From the NCBI GenBank assembly GCA_947585425.1, contig CANPWZ010000017.1, positions 1 through 41,636 on the forward strand: a DNA stretch of 41,636 bases, read 5' to 3'. The notes below the pieces were generated by a model. That model was not told where the DNA came from. It did no database searches and was given only the letters and a program-made list of their open reading frames with translations. The stretch comes from an uncultured Oscillospiraceae bacterium. Lineage in GTDB: Bacteria; Bacillota; Clostridia; Oscillospirales; Oscillospiraceae. The position numbers and the translations under genes were made by a program. Shown in pieces: positions 29,169-36,764 of this stretch. The stretch's first letter is position 1; each line of letters starts with the position of its first letter.

Positions 29169-30869
29169 TCACGCCGCGCCGGCGGCCTGTTTTCTGGGCC
29201 GGATGATGGGCTCGCCCTGCTTGTTTCGCCGGCTCCCGTCTTTCAGCCACTCCAGCCAGGTGTCCAAAAACTCCCGGTAGACTTCCCGCGGGTCCGGGGC
29301 GATCCGCCCGCCCGTGGAGTACATCCCCTCGTTCCTGAACCCGTGGATCTGTCTCAGCTTGTTCACGTCCATTTCGATGGTCAGCCAGGGCTTGTCCGGC
29401 TGCTTCGCCTTCCGCATGAACAGGATGGTGGTGGTCCCCTGCATGTGCCTCTGGGCATAGCCGCCCACGCAGTGCTTCAGCTTCCGCCCCTCATCCCGGA
29501 TCTCCTCCTCGTTGGCGGGTACCCGGATGATGTAACCGTCCAGGGCAAAGGCGTACTTCTTCTCCAGCTTTGCCCGGCGCTTCTTGTAGCTCTTATCCCG
29601 GAGCCTTGCCCGCTCCCGCTCCTCGGCGGCCCGCTCCCGGCGCGCCTTTTCAATGCGAAGCCGGACGGCCTCGTCGTGGGCGGCGCCCAGATCTTTCGGC
29701 ATCAGCACGTTCTCCTGGTGGAGAGGCCAGCCTATGTCCTCTGCAGACCGCAGATAGTCCTGCCAGAAGACCAGCGTCCCGCCGATGTCAGGATGATTCG
29801 ACCCGCTGCCGCCGCAATGGCCGTCCAGGTAGCGGATCATCCGCTCCAGGGGGACGTTCCACTTCTTCGCCGTCACCTGGGCGCTCCTTATGCTCAGCCC
29901 CCTGGCGATCCAGCCGTCGCACTCGGCGATGGCTGCCCGCCCTTTCAGAGCCCGGTAGAGGGTGATGGTGTCCACGTCCCGGCGGGTCTGCAAAAACTCC
30001 TTTACCTCCTGGCCGTTTAGCCGGAGGCCCCGGCCTGGATCGTCCCAGTTGATGGCGGCGTTGTTCTTCACGCCCCGCTCCACCAGGTCGAACACAACCC
30101 GGTGCATATGCGCCTTCATCAGCATTTCGATCTGCCGGGGATAGAAGCAGCAGGCCTCCAGGAACTCGATCACCTTTGGATACCGCCGCCCGTATTCCCC
30201 GGTCCCGCAGTAGCGGAAGGGGGACTTGTCCACCGCGTCCAGGCCGATCACGCTATACCCCACGCCATACTCGCCGTTGGCGTAGAACGGCCCGTGGACG
30301 TTCCATTTTCCTTTTTCCAGCGGCCCCGTCTGCCGGGCGATCTCGTGCCAGGCCGATTTGGACCATACCCGATGTGTTCCCTCGGTCAGTCCGGGCCGGA
30401 AGCGGTACACGCCCACCAGACTGCAGGACGGTGGATCTGTCAGCTCGGCCTCCGCTGGGTATGTTTTACCGCAGTCGTAGGCCCTGGCCCACAGGGCCTT
30501 CCCGTCCCATTTGAGGGTGACGGCCCGGCGCCACTTGGCCAGGTTGTCCCGATTCCCCGTCCGGCCCAGCTCCTTGACGATGACCTTCTTCCCGCAATAG
30601 GGGCAGGGCGTATCCTCCGCCGGCGGTTCATCCCAACGGGAGTCCGGCTCCCGCTGGTGTACCGCCGCCATCACCTCCTCTTCAGCGGGGCTCTGGAGCG
30701 CCGGATTTGGCAGCTTAATGTACCGCCGGCAGCAGGTGGTCCACAGCTCCCGCGTCCTTTTCCGGCGGAAGATGTATGTGGGGAACAGCCCGTTGATTTT
30801 CTCCAGCTCCTGCTCGTCCATGGCCGGGGCCGACTCCGCGAACCGCTGGGCTTCGTTCTTTTCTCTCAT
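29169..30869 (-). CDS. PcfJ-like protein
   Basis: 566 residues from ATG 30869 behind GAGGGG; the frame extends upstream but that part is the shadow of the PcfK gene. A zinc pair (PCPYCGKK, with Cys later in ARAYDCGKTY) lies near residues 85-125. The C-terminal PcfJ core shows EGRKLKHCVGGYAQRHMQG followed by TTTILFMRK and KPWLTIEM. PcfJ and PcfK first came from the conjugative plasmid pCF10 and are frequent in Firmicute phages and ICEs, always paired. Molecular function is unknown. The pair here is intact and adjacent. Confidence 0.85.
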   Translation of the reverse strand: MREKNEAQRFAESAPAMDEQELEKINGLFPTYIFRRKRTRELWTTCCRRYIKLPNPALQSPAEEEVMAAVHQREPDSRWDEPPAEDTPCPYCGKKVIVKELGRTGNRDNLAKWRRAVTLKWDGKALWARAYDCGKTYPAEAELTDPPSCSLVGVYRFRPGLTEGTHRVWSKSAWHEIARQTGPLEKGKWNVHGPFYANGEYGVGYSVIGLDAVDKSPFRYCGTGEYGRRYPKVIEFLEACCFYPRQIEMLMKAHMHRVVFDLVERGVKNNAAINWDDPGRGLRLNGQEVKEFLQTRRDVDTITLYRALKGRAAIAECDGWIARGLSIRSAQVTAKKWNVPLERMIRYLDGHCGGSGSNHPDIGGTLVFWQDYLRSAEDIGWPLHQENVLMPKDLGAAHDEAVRLRIEKARRERAAEERERARLRDKSYKKRRAKLEKKYAFALDGYIIRVPANEEEIRDEGRKLKHCVGGYAQRHMQGTTTILFMRKAKQPDKPWLTIEMDVNKLRQIHGFRNEGMYSTGGRIAPDPREVYREFLDTWLEWLKDGSRRNKQGEPIIRPRKQAAGAA

Positions 30870-30882
30870 CCCGGCGCCCCCC

Positions 30883-31245
30883 TCAGAAGAAGTCCGCCAG
30901 GTCCAGGACGATGCCGCGCCCGGCCGCACCCGGCTCATCGTCCACGCTGGCGCACAGGTCGATGAACATCTGCATACGGATGCCGGCGCCGGGGAAGTAG
31001 AAGGCCACCGCCTTTTTGTAGGCATCCAAATCGGAGATGCTGGAGCCCACGCCCTTGGCCACGGCGGCCATGCAGTCCTTGAAGGTCCCGCCCTGGACCA
31101 CAGCCTGGGCAAACTCCTCGTCCTGCTCGCAGAAGCTCAACAGCGTGTCCTTCACCGCGCCCTTCATGGCGCTCTCCTTGGAGCCGGACACGTCCTTGAC
31201 CTCTTTTTCCAGCCGATTTCTCGCCTGTTCCAACCACAGATTCAT
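30883..31245 (-). CDS. PcfK-like protein
   Basis: 120 residues. The PcfK pattern is clear: MKGAVKDTLLSFCEQDEEFA, GGTFKDCMAAVAKGVG, then SISDLDAYKKAVAFYFPGAG. Directly upstream of PcfJ with a 13-base gap. The upstream gene's stop overlaps its start (ATGA). Small, helical, soluble. Function unknown in the family. Confidence 0.88.
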   Translation of the reverse strand: MNLWLEQARNRLEKEVKDVSGSKESAMKGAVKDTLLSFCEQDEEFAQAVVQGGTFKDCMAAVAKGVGSSISDLDAYKKAVAFYFPGAGIRMQMFIDLCASVDDEPGAAGRGIVLDLADFF

Positions 31246-32303
31246 GCCGTCGCCCCCTCTCTGATCTTATCGGCCAGGGCATTGAGGGCGGCCACCAGCT
31301 TTTTGGCGTCCTCGGCATCCCGAAGGCGGACCTTCATCAGCAGCCCGATCATCTTGTTGATGTCGCTTTGAATACCGTCAAACAGCAGTTTGAACTGTGC
31401 GATTTCGGCGTCGGCGGCGATGGTATTGTTTCCCTCCGCCTTCTTGGCCTGCTCCCTGGCGGCGTCCAGCTGGGCCTGGAGAGCGTCCCGCTCCGCCTCG
31501 GCGGTTTTTTGGGCCTCTTTAGCCTTGGCCAGCTTGTCCTCCAGGGCCTTCCGCCTGGTTTCGGCCTCTGTCTCGGACTTTTTCACGGCCTCATTGGCGG
31601 CCTTAATATCCTGCTGGAGCTTGAACCGCACCCGGTCATTCTCCATCTGGTTCTGCTTAACGGCGGCTTCGATGGCCGCCTGGTCGGGCACCTCCTGGAT
31701 TGCCACATCCTGGGGCTTCTCCCGGAGCTCTTTCAGCTCGGCGGACAGGCGCTCGGCCTCGGACCGGGCCTTTTCGGCCTCGGCGGTCTTGAGCTCCAGG
31801 TCGGCGGTCAGCCCCTCGATGCGCTCGTTGGCGAACTTCATGTCGGCGGACATCTTCTCCTGGGCGGCCCGGGCCTCGTCCCGCTCCTTGATGGCCTGCT
31901 TCAGCTCCCGGGTGGACATCTCGTCCACCGTCTTCTCCCGGCCGCCCACCACATGGGTGGCCGCCACAAAGTCATCCCGCTCCTGCTCAGGAAGGGCCAG
32001 CAGCGCCAGAGCCTTGGATGCCCCCAAATCCGCAAGCGTCTGCGGATTTGAATATGCCCGGGCCAGGGCCATGAAGCCCTGGGCGGTGCGCTCGGAAAAC
32101 TCCACCCGATCGTCCAGCCAGGGCAGCCACTCCCCGTGGGAGAGCACGGCCTTGGCCTCAATGAGCCGCCGGCCGATGTCCAGGATGGCGTTTCCGGCGG
32201 TACGCTTCAGCTCCAGCACCTCGGCGGTGATGGTCTCGATGTCCCGCGGCGCGGCGGGGGCGGTGGCGGCGATCTGCTCCGCCAAACTAAACTCCTTAGG
32301 CAT
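31242..32303 (-). CDS. DUF3102 domain protein with long coiled coil
   Basis: 353 residues from ATG 32303, behind GGGAGGTG. The N-terminal DUF3102 domain shows VLELKRTAGNAILDIGRRLI and HGEWLPWLDDRVEFSERTAQ, a motif resembling KorB/ParB-like DNA-binding helices. Residues about 140-300 are an Ala/Glu/Lys heptad coiled coil. It starts inside the end of parA (eight-base overlap), so the two are made together. In place of ParB it may be the DNA-binding partner of the ParA ATPase, or a replication-linked factor. The domain call is good; the function is inference. Confidence 0.82.
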   Translation of the reverse strand: MPKEFSLAEQIAATAPAAPRDIETITAEVLELKRTAGNAILDIGRRLIEAKAVLSHGEWLPWLDDRVEFSERTAQGFMALARAYSNPQTLADLGASKALALLALPEQERDDFVAATHVVGGREKTVDEMSTRELKQAIKERDEARAAQEKMSADMKFANERIEGLTADLELKTAEAEKARSEAERLSAELKELREKPQDVAIQEVPDQAAIEAAVKQNQMENDRVRFKLQQDIKAANEAVKKSETEAETRRKALEDKLAKAKEAQKTAEAERDALQAQLDAAREQAKKAEGNNTIAADAEIAQFKLLFDGIQSDINKMIGLLMKVRLRDAEDAKKLVAALNALADKIREGATA

Positions 32304-33123
32304 GCTGGAGCACCTCCCCGGATGCGGGCGCTGCGCCGCCCTGGTCGGCGGGCAGAAGCACCTCAGTATCCACAAGCTCCCGGACCCAGGCCCGGTAGTC
32401 CTGGGCGGCGGCGGACCTGGGAGACCAGATCAGCACCGGCTCCTTGGCCCAGGTGGATTCGATGACCTTGACGGTCCGGCGTATGACGTTTTTGTACACC
32501 GGGCAGGGGGCGTTCTCCCGGATGTAGGCGGCGGCGTCGTCCACCACACCGGCCCGCTGCACCTGGTTGATGAGGATCCCGGCCACCCGCACGTCGGGGT
32601 TGATGGACTTCACGCCCTCGATCTGGCGGGTCAGGTCGGCCATGCCCTCGGCGGAGTAGGCGTCGGGCAGCATGGGGATGATGATCCCGTCGGATGCCAT
32701 GATGGCGGCGGCGGTGGCGGCGCCAAAGTTGGGCGGGCAGTCGATGACGGCCACGTCGTAGGTCTGGCCCTCGGCGGCGGCGGCCAGGAAGTCCTTGAGC
32801 CGGTGGACGGTCCAAAACTTGCCGGTGGGGTCGGCGTCCAGCCCCCACAGCAGGTCGGAGGCGGGCACCATGTCCAGGCGCTCGATGTCGGTGGGCTGGG
32901 TGGCGTCCATCCAGTAGCTCACCAGCTCGGAGCCGGTGAGTATCTCGTACAGGGTGGGGTAGTCCCCGGCCTCGATGAGGGCCCGGGTGGCGTTGCGCTG
33001 GGCGTCGGCGTCGATGAGCAGGACGTTGAGGCCGTGCTCGGCGGCCAGCAGATAGCTGAGATTGATGGCGGTGGTGGTCTTGCCCACTCCGCCCTTCATG
33101 TTGAGGATGGCATAAGTTTTCAT
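32296..33123 (-). CDS. parA: ParA/Soj-family ATPase
   Basis: 275 residues from ATG 33123, AAAGGAG eight bases upstream. The deviant Walker A reads KGGVGKTTT with Lys10 and Lys15; Walker A' (VLLIDADAQ) and Walker B (VAVIDCPPNF) follow, then ILINQVQR. Such ATPases bind DNA cooperatively and position plasmids or chromosomes. No ParB or centromere was recognised, but a DUF3102 protein is translationally coupled. It could serve phage DNA segregation or placement during lysogeny or replication. Confidence 0.9.
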   Translation of the reverse strand: MKTYAILNMKGGVGKTTTAINLSYLLAAEHGLNVLLIDADAQRNATRALIEAGDYPTLYEILTGSELVSYWMDATQPTDIERLDMVPASDLLWGLDADPTGKFWTVHRLKDFLAAAAEGQTYDVAVIDCPPNFGAATAAAIMASDGIIIPMLPDAYSAEGMADLTRQIEGVKSINPDVRVAGILINQVQRAGVVDDAAAYIRENAPCPVYKNVIRRTVKVIESTWAKEPVLIWSPRSAAAQDYRAWVRELVDTEVLLPADQGGAAPASGEVLQHA

Positions 33124-33146
33124 GGTGATTTCTCCTTTTCGCAGAT

Positions 33147-34541
33147 TCAGAATGGCAGGGGCGTGTCGTTGCCGGAGATCTCCGAGAACTGCTCCTGGAC
33201 TTTGAGGGCATCCTGGGCCTTGCGGCGGTTCTCGGATTTGACGTGCCGGCCTTTGTCGATGAGGTCCCGGGCCACGGACGAACCCATGGGCTCCTCCCGC
33301 ACCAGCTCGGTCATGGTCTGGATCCCCGGCTGGAAGCGCAGGTCCACGACGGCCCGGCCGCCTTCCTTGTTCTTGCCGATCTTCAGCCGGCGGTTGCTGG
33401 TGTTGTCGTTGTTGTCCGACGGCCACAGCAGCAGGGCGATGTCGGCGTCCTGCTCCAGCTGCCCGCTCTCTTTGAACGAGTGCATGTTGGGCGGGACGGG
33501 GTTTTTGCCCTTGTCGGTGTCGGGGCGTTTGAGCTGGGCAAGCTCAACGATGGCGATGGCCTGGGACTGCGCGAAGCGTTTAAGGGTCTGACTGTTTCGG
33601 GTGACTTTCTCGTACTCGCTGGAGTTACGATCGTAGGGCGAGGACAGCAGCTGCACGTAGTCGATGTAGGCGATCTGGTACCCGTGGCCGATGGCGTCAT
33701 CCGCGATGTCCTCGGCGGAGGAGCCGCTGGCCCGGATGAAGTCAATGGGGCAGACCTCGGTGAACCGCTGGGTGGCCTCGGCGAAGCGGCCCCAGGTGTC
33801 ATCTGAGAAATTGCGGGTCTTGATGTCGCTGAGGCTCACCCGGGCCAGATGGGAAAAGAGCCGGTCGGCCATCTTGGCCTCGGATGTTTCCAGGGTGTAG
33901 TAGCCCACCTTGTAGCGCCGGGCCTGGGCGAGAGCGGTCTGGATGGACAGCAGCGTCTTGCCGGCGGAGGCGTACCCGCCCAGCAGGATCACGTCGCCCA
34001 GCTCGGCGTAGCAGCGCCGGTCCAGAGTGGGGATGCCCCAGGGCAGGTACTCCGGCTTTTTCTCGGCCCTCATGCGGACCAAAAAGTCGGCGGCCAGATC
34101 CGCGGCGGTCATCCGGGGCATGCGGTCGGTGGCGGAGAGCTGGGCGGTCATCTTGCGGACCAGCGCCTCGGCGTCGTCCAGGTCCCGGCAGGCGATCATC
34201 TGTCCGGCCAGGTCCTGGATCCGCAGCAGGGCGGCGCCACGCCGGACGATGGGGACATACTCCATCACGTTGGCGGCCGAGGGCGTCAGCTCCATGCACT
34301 GTCGGAGAAACTGTACCGTGTCCTGGCCGGCGTGGATGGCGTCGCAGATGGTGACCAGGTCGGCGGCTTTGCCCGCTCTGGCCAGGCCCCGGATAGCGGC
34401 GAAGACGGCCCGGCTGGGCCCGTGGGCGAAGTCCTCCGGCCGGAGAGCGGCCAGCACCTTGGGGATGGTCCGCTCGTCGATGAGCATGGAGCCGATGACA
34501 GCCACCTGGGCCTGGTCGTTGACGGAGGGGACGCTATCCAT
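33147..34541 (-). CDS. dnaB: replicative DNA helicase DnaB
   Basis: 464 residues from ATG 34541 (one ATG six bases earlier is less well spaced from AAGGGGG). The N-terminal DnaB domain (QVAVIGSMLIDERTIPKVLA) is followed by the RecA-like core with Walker A at LGGYASAGKTLL (Lys195), Walker B at AYIDYVQLL, and the family blocks YTLETSEAKMADRLFSHLAR and LAQLKRPDTDKGK. It unwinds DNA at the phage fork, loaded by the initiator proteins encoded upstream. Overlaps the Cys-rich gene by eight bases. Confidence 0.94.
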   Translation of the reverse strand: MDSVPSVNDQAQVAVIGSMLIDERTIPKVLAALRPEDFAHGPSRAVFAAIRGLARAGKAADLVTICDAIHAGQDTVQFLRQCMELTPSAANVMEYVPIVRRGAALLRIQDLAGQMIACRDLDDAEALVRKMTAQLSATDRMPRMTAADLAADFLVRMRAEKKPEYLPWGIPTLDRRCYAELGDVILLGGYASAGKTLLSIQTALAQARRYKVGYYTLETSEAKMADRLFSHLARVSLSDIKTRNFSDDTWGRFAEATQRFTEVCPIDFIRASGSSAEDIADDAIGHGYQIAYIDYVQLLSSPYDRNSSEYEKVTRNSQTLKRFAQSQAIAIVELAQLKRPDTDKGKNPVPPNMHSFKESGQLEQDADIALLLWPSDNNDNTSNRRLKIGKNKEGGRAVVDLRFQPGIQTMTELVREEPMGSSVARDLIDKGRHVKSENRRKAQDALKVQEQFSEISGNDTPLPF

Positions 34542-34863
34542 GGCCATCGCCCCCTTGATCTTCCAACTTGCGGAGGATGCGCCGTATGTAGGTGGGGGTA
34601 GTTGCCATCTCCATGGCGATGCGGATGGCATTCCAGCCTACCTCGTGGTGGAGGCGCCAGATCTCGTTCCAGTCCAGCTTGCGGGCGTTGGGCCTGCCGT
34701 GCTGGCGGCGCTTGCGTCCGTCCTGGGGCAGGGCGCCGTCCGCTGCGCATTTGCAGCGGGATGGGCTGTTTTTGCAGCGGTCAGGGCAGTCGGTGTCGGT
34801 GCATCCCAGACAGCAGGGCTGGTACGGGTACCGCCGGCAGGAATAGATCTTGCAGCGGATCAT
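34534..34863 (-). CDS. Cys-rich protein with C-terminal HTH
   Basis: 109 residues from ATG 34863 behind GGAGGTGATG. The N-terminal third holds nine cysteines (YSCRRYPYQPCCLGCTDTDC then RCKNSPSRCKC), probably one or two metal sites. After a basic link comes a helix-turn-helix (LDWNEIWRLHHEVGWNAIRI, TPTYIRRILRKLE), of a form common in small phage DNA-binding proteins. It sits between the initiator and DnaB, where a helicase loader or DNA-binding accessory would be expected. Its start overlaps the initiator stop. Confidence 0.78.
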   Translation of the reverse strand: MIRCKIYSCRRYPYQPCCLGCTDTDCPDRCKNSPSRCKCAADGALPQDGRKRRQHGRPNARKLDWNEIWRLHHEVGWNAIRIAMEMATTPTYIRRILRKLEDQGGDGHG

Positions 34864-35678
34864 CAGCTCATCACCTCCGGGTCGGCGGCCCAGCCGCCGG
34901 TGTCCCCGGAGGGTGCGGCGGGCAAGTTCCTCACCCCTTCGTTCTCCCAGAGGCGCCGATTCAGCCATTTCGAGAAATACGGAATGTACTGCCCGCCCTC
35001 TTTTGTCCAGTCCCGGGAATGCTTCTGCTTGACAAGTGCGTCGAACATGATGTGGCACAGGTCGCGGTCAGGCTTCAGCTTGTCCCACGCTTTTATGGCG
35101 TCCTGTTTGCCGTCGCCGCGGGGGTATGCCTGCCAGAAGACCTCAAACCAGTCCGGGTGATATTTGGGAGCGGACTTGGACGGCCTCGGCGGCGCGTCAT
35201 CCCCCTCCGGGGGGACTATAGGGGGGAATATGTCAGTATTATCATGTGTATTACATTGTAATGCTGTGCTGGTTTCCGCATCTGCGTGTGTCGTTTCTGA
35301 CATTTGCATTTGCTGATTTTCGCAAATGCTCTCGCCGGGGGTGGGCTCACCGTAGAGGGTCAGCAGCTCGTCACTGGGGGAGTACCAGCTGGTGCGGTCC
35401 CGCCGGTCCGGGTTGAAGTCCCCCACAAGGAGGGCACCCTTGGCCTTGCACCGATCGATGATCCGCCGAATCTGGGCCATGGACCACCAGGGGTACAGTG
35501 CAGTGTAGGTTTTCATGGCGTTGTAGGTCCACCAGCGGCCCTCGTGGTAGTTGATGTTCTCACTTCGGTTGGTGCGGTACCAGAACATGATGGAGTCCAG
35601 GAAGATGGCCTCCTCTGTGCCGTACTTGACGGCAACGCAGCCCTCTCCGTGTAGGTGCATGAGCGGACTACGAGCCAT
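34863..35678 (-). CDS. phage replication initiator / primosome protein
   Basis: 271 residues from ATG 35678 behind GGGAGG with eight bases of spacing. N-terminal winged helix (TEEAIFLDSIMFWYRTNRSE, YPWWSMAQIRRIIDRCKAKG) as in Firmicute phage initiators; a Ser/Thr/Gln-rich linker (about 120-165) in an AT-rich part of the gene; then a C-terminal DnaD/loader-like domain (FEVFWQAYPRGDGKQDAIKA, YIPYFSKWLNRRLWENEG). It likely binds the phage origin and hands DnaB to it. It overlaps the paralogous small gene upstream. Confidence 0.87.
   Translation of the reverse strand: MARSPLMHLHGEGCVAVKYGTEEAIFLDSIMFWYRTNRSENINYHEGRWWTYNAMKTYTALYPWWSMAQIRRIIDRCKAKGALLVGDFNPDRRDRTSWYSPSDELLTLYGEPTPGESICENQQMQMSETTHADAETSTALQCNTHDNTDIFPPIVPPEGDDAPPRPSKSAPKYHPDWFEVFWQAYPRGDGKQDAIKAWDKLKPDRDLCHIMFDALVKQKHSRDWTKEGGQYIPYFSKWLNRRLWENEGVRNLPAAPSGDTGGWAADPEVMS
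35208..35330. other. AT-rich island inside the initiator gene, candidate origin
   Basis: Inside the linker-coding part of the initiator gene the base composition drops sharply. It contains a palindrome ATTACA-T-TGTAAT (35250-35262), an inverted repeat GCATTTGC/GCAAATGC (35306-35329), and overlapping CATTTGC direct repeats (35301-35313). Origins within the initiator gene are known from lambda O. The function here is inferred. Confidence 0.5.
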
Positions 35679-36036
35679 CTTTTTCACCTCCCGGCGGGTA
35701 GATTACGGCGTACCACTGCTTGACCGGGCTGTCCGGCGGGGTGTCATAGTAGGCCATTTTCAGCAGGCCCTTGTGGACACAGCGGAGCTCAATCTCTCTG
35801 ATCTGAGCCTCGTCCCACCAGGGCAGCTCCCGGCACAGCTCGTCATAGGACCAGGCACCGAAGGTGTAATTGGGGATGACGGCCAGCTCCATGCCCTTCT
35901 CCAGGCCGGCGTTATGCAGCTCCACGGCCTTGCCGATCTCCTGGCTGATGTGCATCATAAAGACCGCCTCGGCCAGTCCGCAGTCCACGGCACACTGAGC
36001 GTCGAACATGCGGACGTCATTCCTGCGGATGATCAT
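35668..36036 (-). CDS. stand-alone winged-helix protein, paralogue of the initiator
   Basis: 122 residues from ATG 36036 with AAAGGAG eight bases upstream. The whole protein matches the N-terminal winged helix of the neighbouring initiator: CGLAEAVFMMHI against YGTEEAIFLDSI, and LPWWDEAQIREIELRCVHKG against YPWWSMAQIRRIIDRCKAKG. It probably arose by duplication and may compete for, or help open, the origin. It overlaps genes on both sides. Confidence 0.76.
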   Translation of the reverse strand: MIIRRNDVRMFDAQCAVDCGLAEAVFMMHISQEIGKAVELHNAGLEKGMELAVIPNYTFGAWSYDELCRELPWWDEAQIREIELRCVHKGLLKMAYYDTPPDSPVKQWYAVIYPPGGEKDGS

Positions 36037-36295
36037 GTGCGTGGCTCCTTTCTTCATACTGCTGCAAAATCGCAGCGTTCAAATCTTCGTGCAAGTGATC
36101 CAGCGCCCAGATGATGGCGTAGATCCCCGTGATGTACTCCATGGCCCAGTCCACGCCGGGAGCCGGGCGCTCGGCCTGCCAGTTGTGGAGCCCGGTGGAC
36201 AGATTCTCCAGCAGGAGACGGAGCGCGGTGGTGATGGCCTCAATCTGACAGGCATGGCTTTCCATGTCGCACACAAAATCAAACGGATCGTGCAT
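36017..36295 (-). CDS. hypothetical protein, first gene of the replication operon
   Basis: 92 residues, start at 36295 behind AAAGGAGGGG. Helical and acidic, with HDPFDFVCDMESHACQIEAI and a Trp/Ile-rich stretch (YITGIYAIIWALDHLHEDLN). No family recognised. It is the first gene after the leftward promoter at 36320-36348, which carries the RHH operator array, so its expression should follow that switch. Confidence 0.7.
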   Translation of the reverse strand: MHDPFDFVCDMESHACQIEAITTALRLLLENLSTGLHNWQAERPAPGVDWAMEYITGIYAIIWALDHLHEDLNAAILQQYEERSHAHDHPQE

Positions 36296-36312
36296 ATTTA
36301 CCCCTCCTTTGA

Positions 36313-36373
36313 TAGCACTATGTTAGCACCTTGTTAGTAGAATGTCAACAAGAAATTTGCTAACATAGTGCTA
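36313..36373. promoter_or_regulatory. helically phased RHH operator array
   Basis: A 16-base sequence (TAGCACTATGTTAGCA, 36313-36328) recurs as a perfect inverted copy at 36358-36373. Each arm holds TAGCA twice at 11-bp spacing, and a third, TAGTA, follows in phase at 36335. Five-base subsites repeating every helical turn are the usual target of tetrameric ribbon-helix-helix repressors, two of which are encoded next door. Confidence 0.8.
36320..36348 (-). promoter_or_regulatory. leftward promoter of the replication operon
   Basis: Read leftwards: TTGACA (36348-36343), 17 bp, TAACAT (36325-36320). The -10 lies inside the left arm of the operator array, so binding there should shut the promoter. 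Confidence 0.78.
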
Positions 36374-36389
36374 AAGGAGTGGTAACGCT

Positions 36390-36566
36390 ATGGCAACGAA
36401 CAAAATACAGACAGGGCTCCGGCTGGACGAGGTCACCTATGACAAGGCGCTGGCCCTGGCAAAGAGCGAGCGCCGCTCGCTGAACAACCTGGTGGAGTAC
36501 GCCCTGCAAAAGTACATCGGGGAGTATGAGGCCCAGCACGGGCCGATCACTCTCCCGGATGAATGA
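36390..36566 (+). CDS. ribbon-helix-helix repressor (rightward)
   Basis: 58 residues, ATG 36390, AAAGGAGTGG just upstream and partly inside the operator array. Arc/MetJ-type fold: β-strand KIQTGLR (residues 5-11), helix A (DEVTYDKALALAKSER), the turn and helix B (SLNNLVEYALQKYIGEYE). It should dimerise and contact DNA with the strand. It is transcribed away from the replication operon and towards a second RHH gene whose end it overlaps by 20 bases. It is expected to regulate its own region. Promoter not identified. Confidence 0.85.
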   Translation: MATNKIQTGLRLDEVTYDKALALAKSERRSLNNLVEYALQKYIGEYEAQHGPITLPDE

Positions 36567-36717
36567 TGTGCGTCTTCTCACGGACGGCCAGGCCCAGGTC
36601 GATCAGCGTGAGGATCAGCGAGTTCACCGACACGCCAATGGTGGCGGCCAGGTTGGACAGCTCCTCATAGCGGACGGCGGGGACGCGGAGGCCGGTCTGA
36701 ATTTTATCGTCCTTCAC
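36547..36717 (-). CDS. ribbon-helix-helix protein (leftward, convergent)
   Basis: 56 residues. The likely start is GTG at 36717, behind AAGGGGGTGAG; a TTG further up has no site of its own. RHH fold with β-strand KIQTGLR (residues 5-11), identical in all seven residues and in position to the converging protein, then helix A (AVRYEELSNLAATIGV) and helix B (SVNSLILTLIDLGL). The helices differ strongly, so the two are old paralogues that keep the same DNA-reading strand. It probably reads the same TAGCA sites and may compete or form mixed dimers. Confidence 0.82.
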   Translation of the reverse strand: MKDDKIQTGLRVPAVRYEELSNLAATIGVSVNSLILTLIDLGLAVREKTHIIHPGE

Positions 36718-36729
36718 GGGCTCACCCCC

Positions 36730-36758
36730 TTGCAAAAGATTTCACTCTGTGGTATACT
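36730..36758 (+). promoter_or_regulatory. rightward promoter beside the RHH genes
   Basis: TTGCAA (36730-36735), 17 bp, TATACT (36753-36758). Predicted start of transcription near 36765. No protein gene lies before the terminator at 36790-36830. Confidence 0.6.
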
Positions 36759-36764
36759 GACAAA

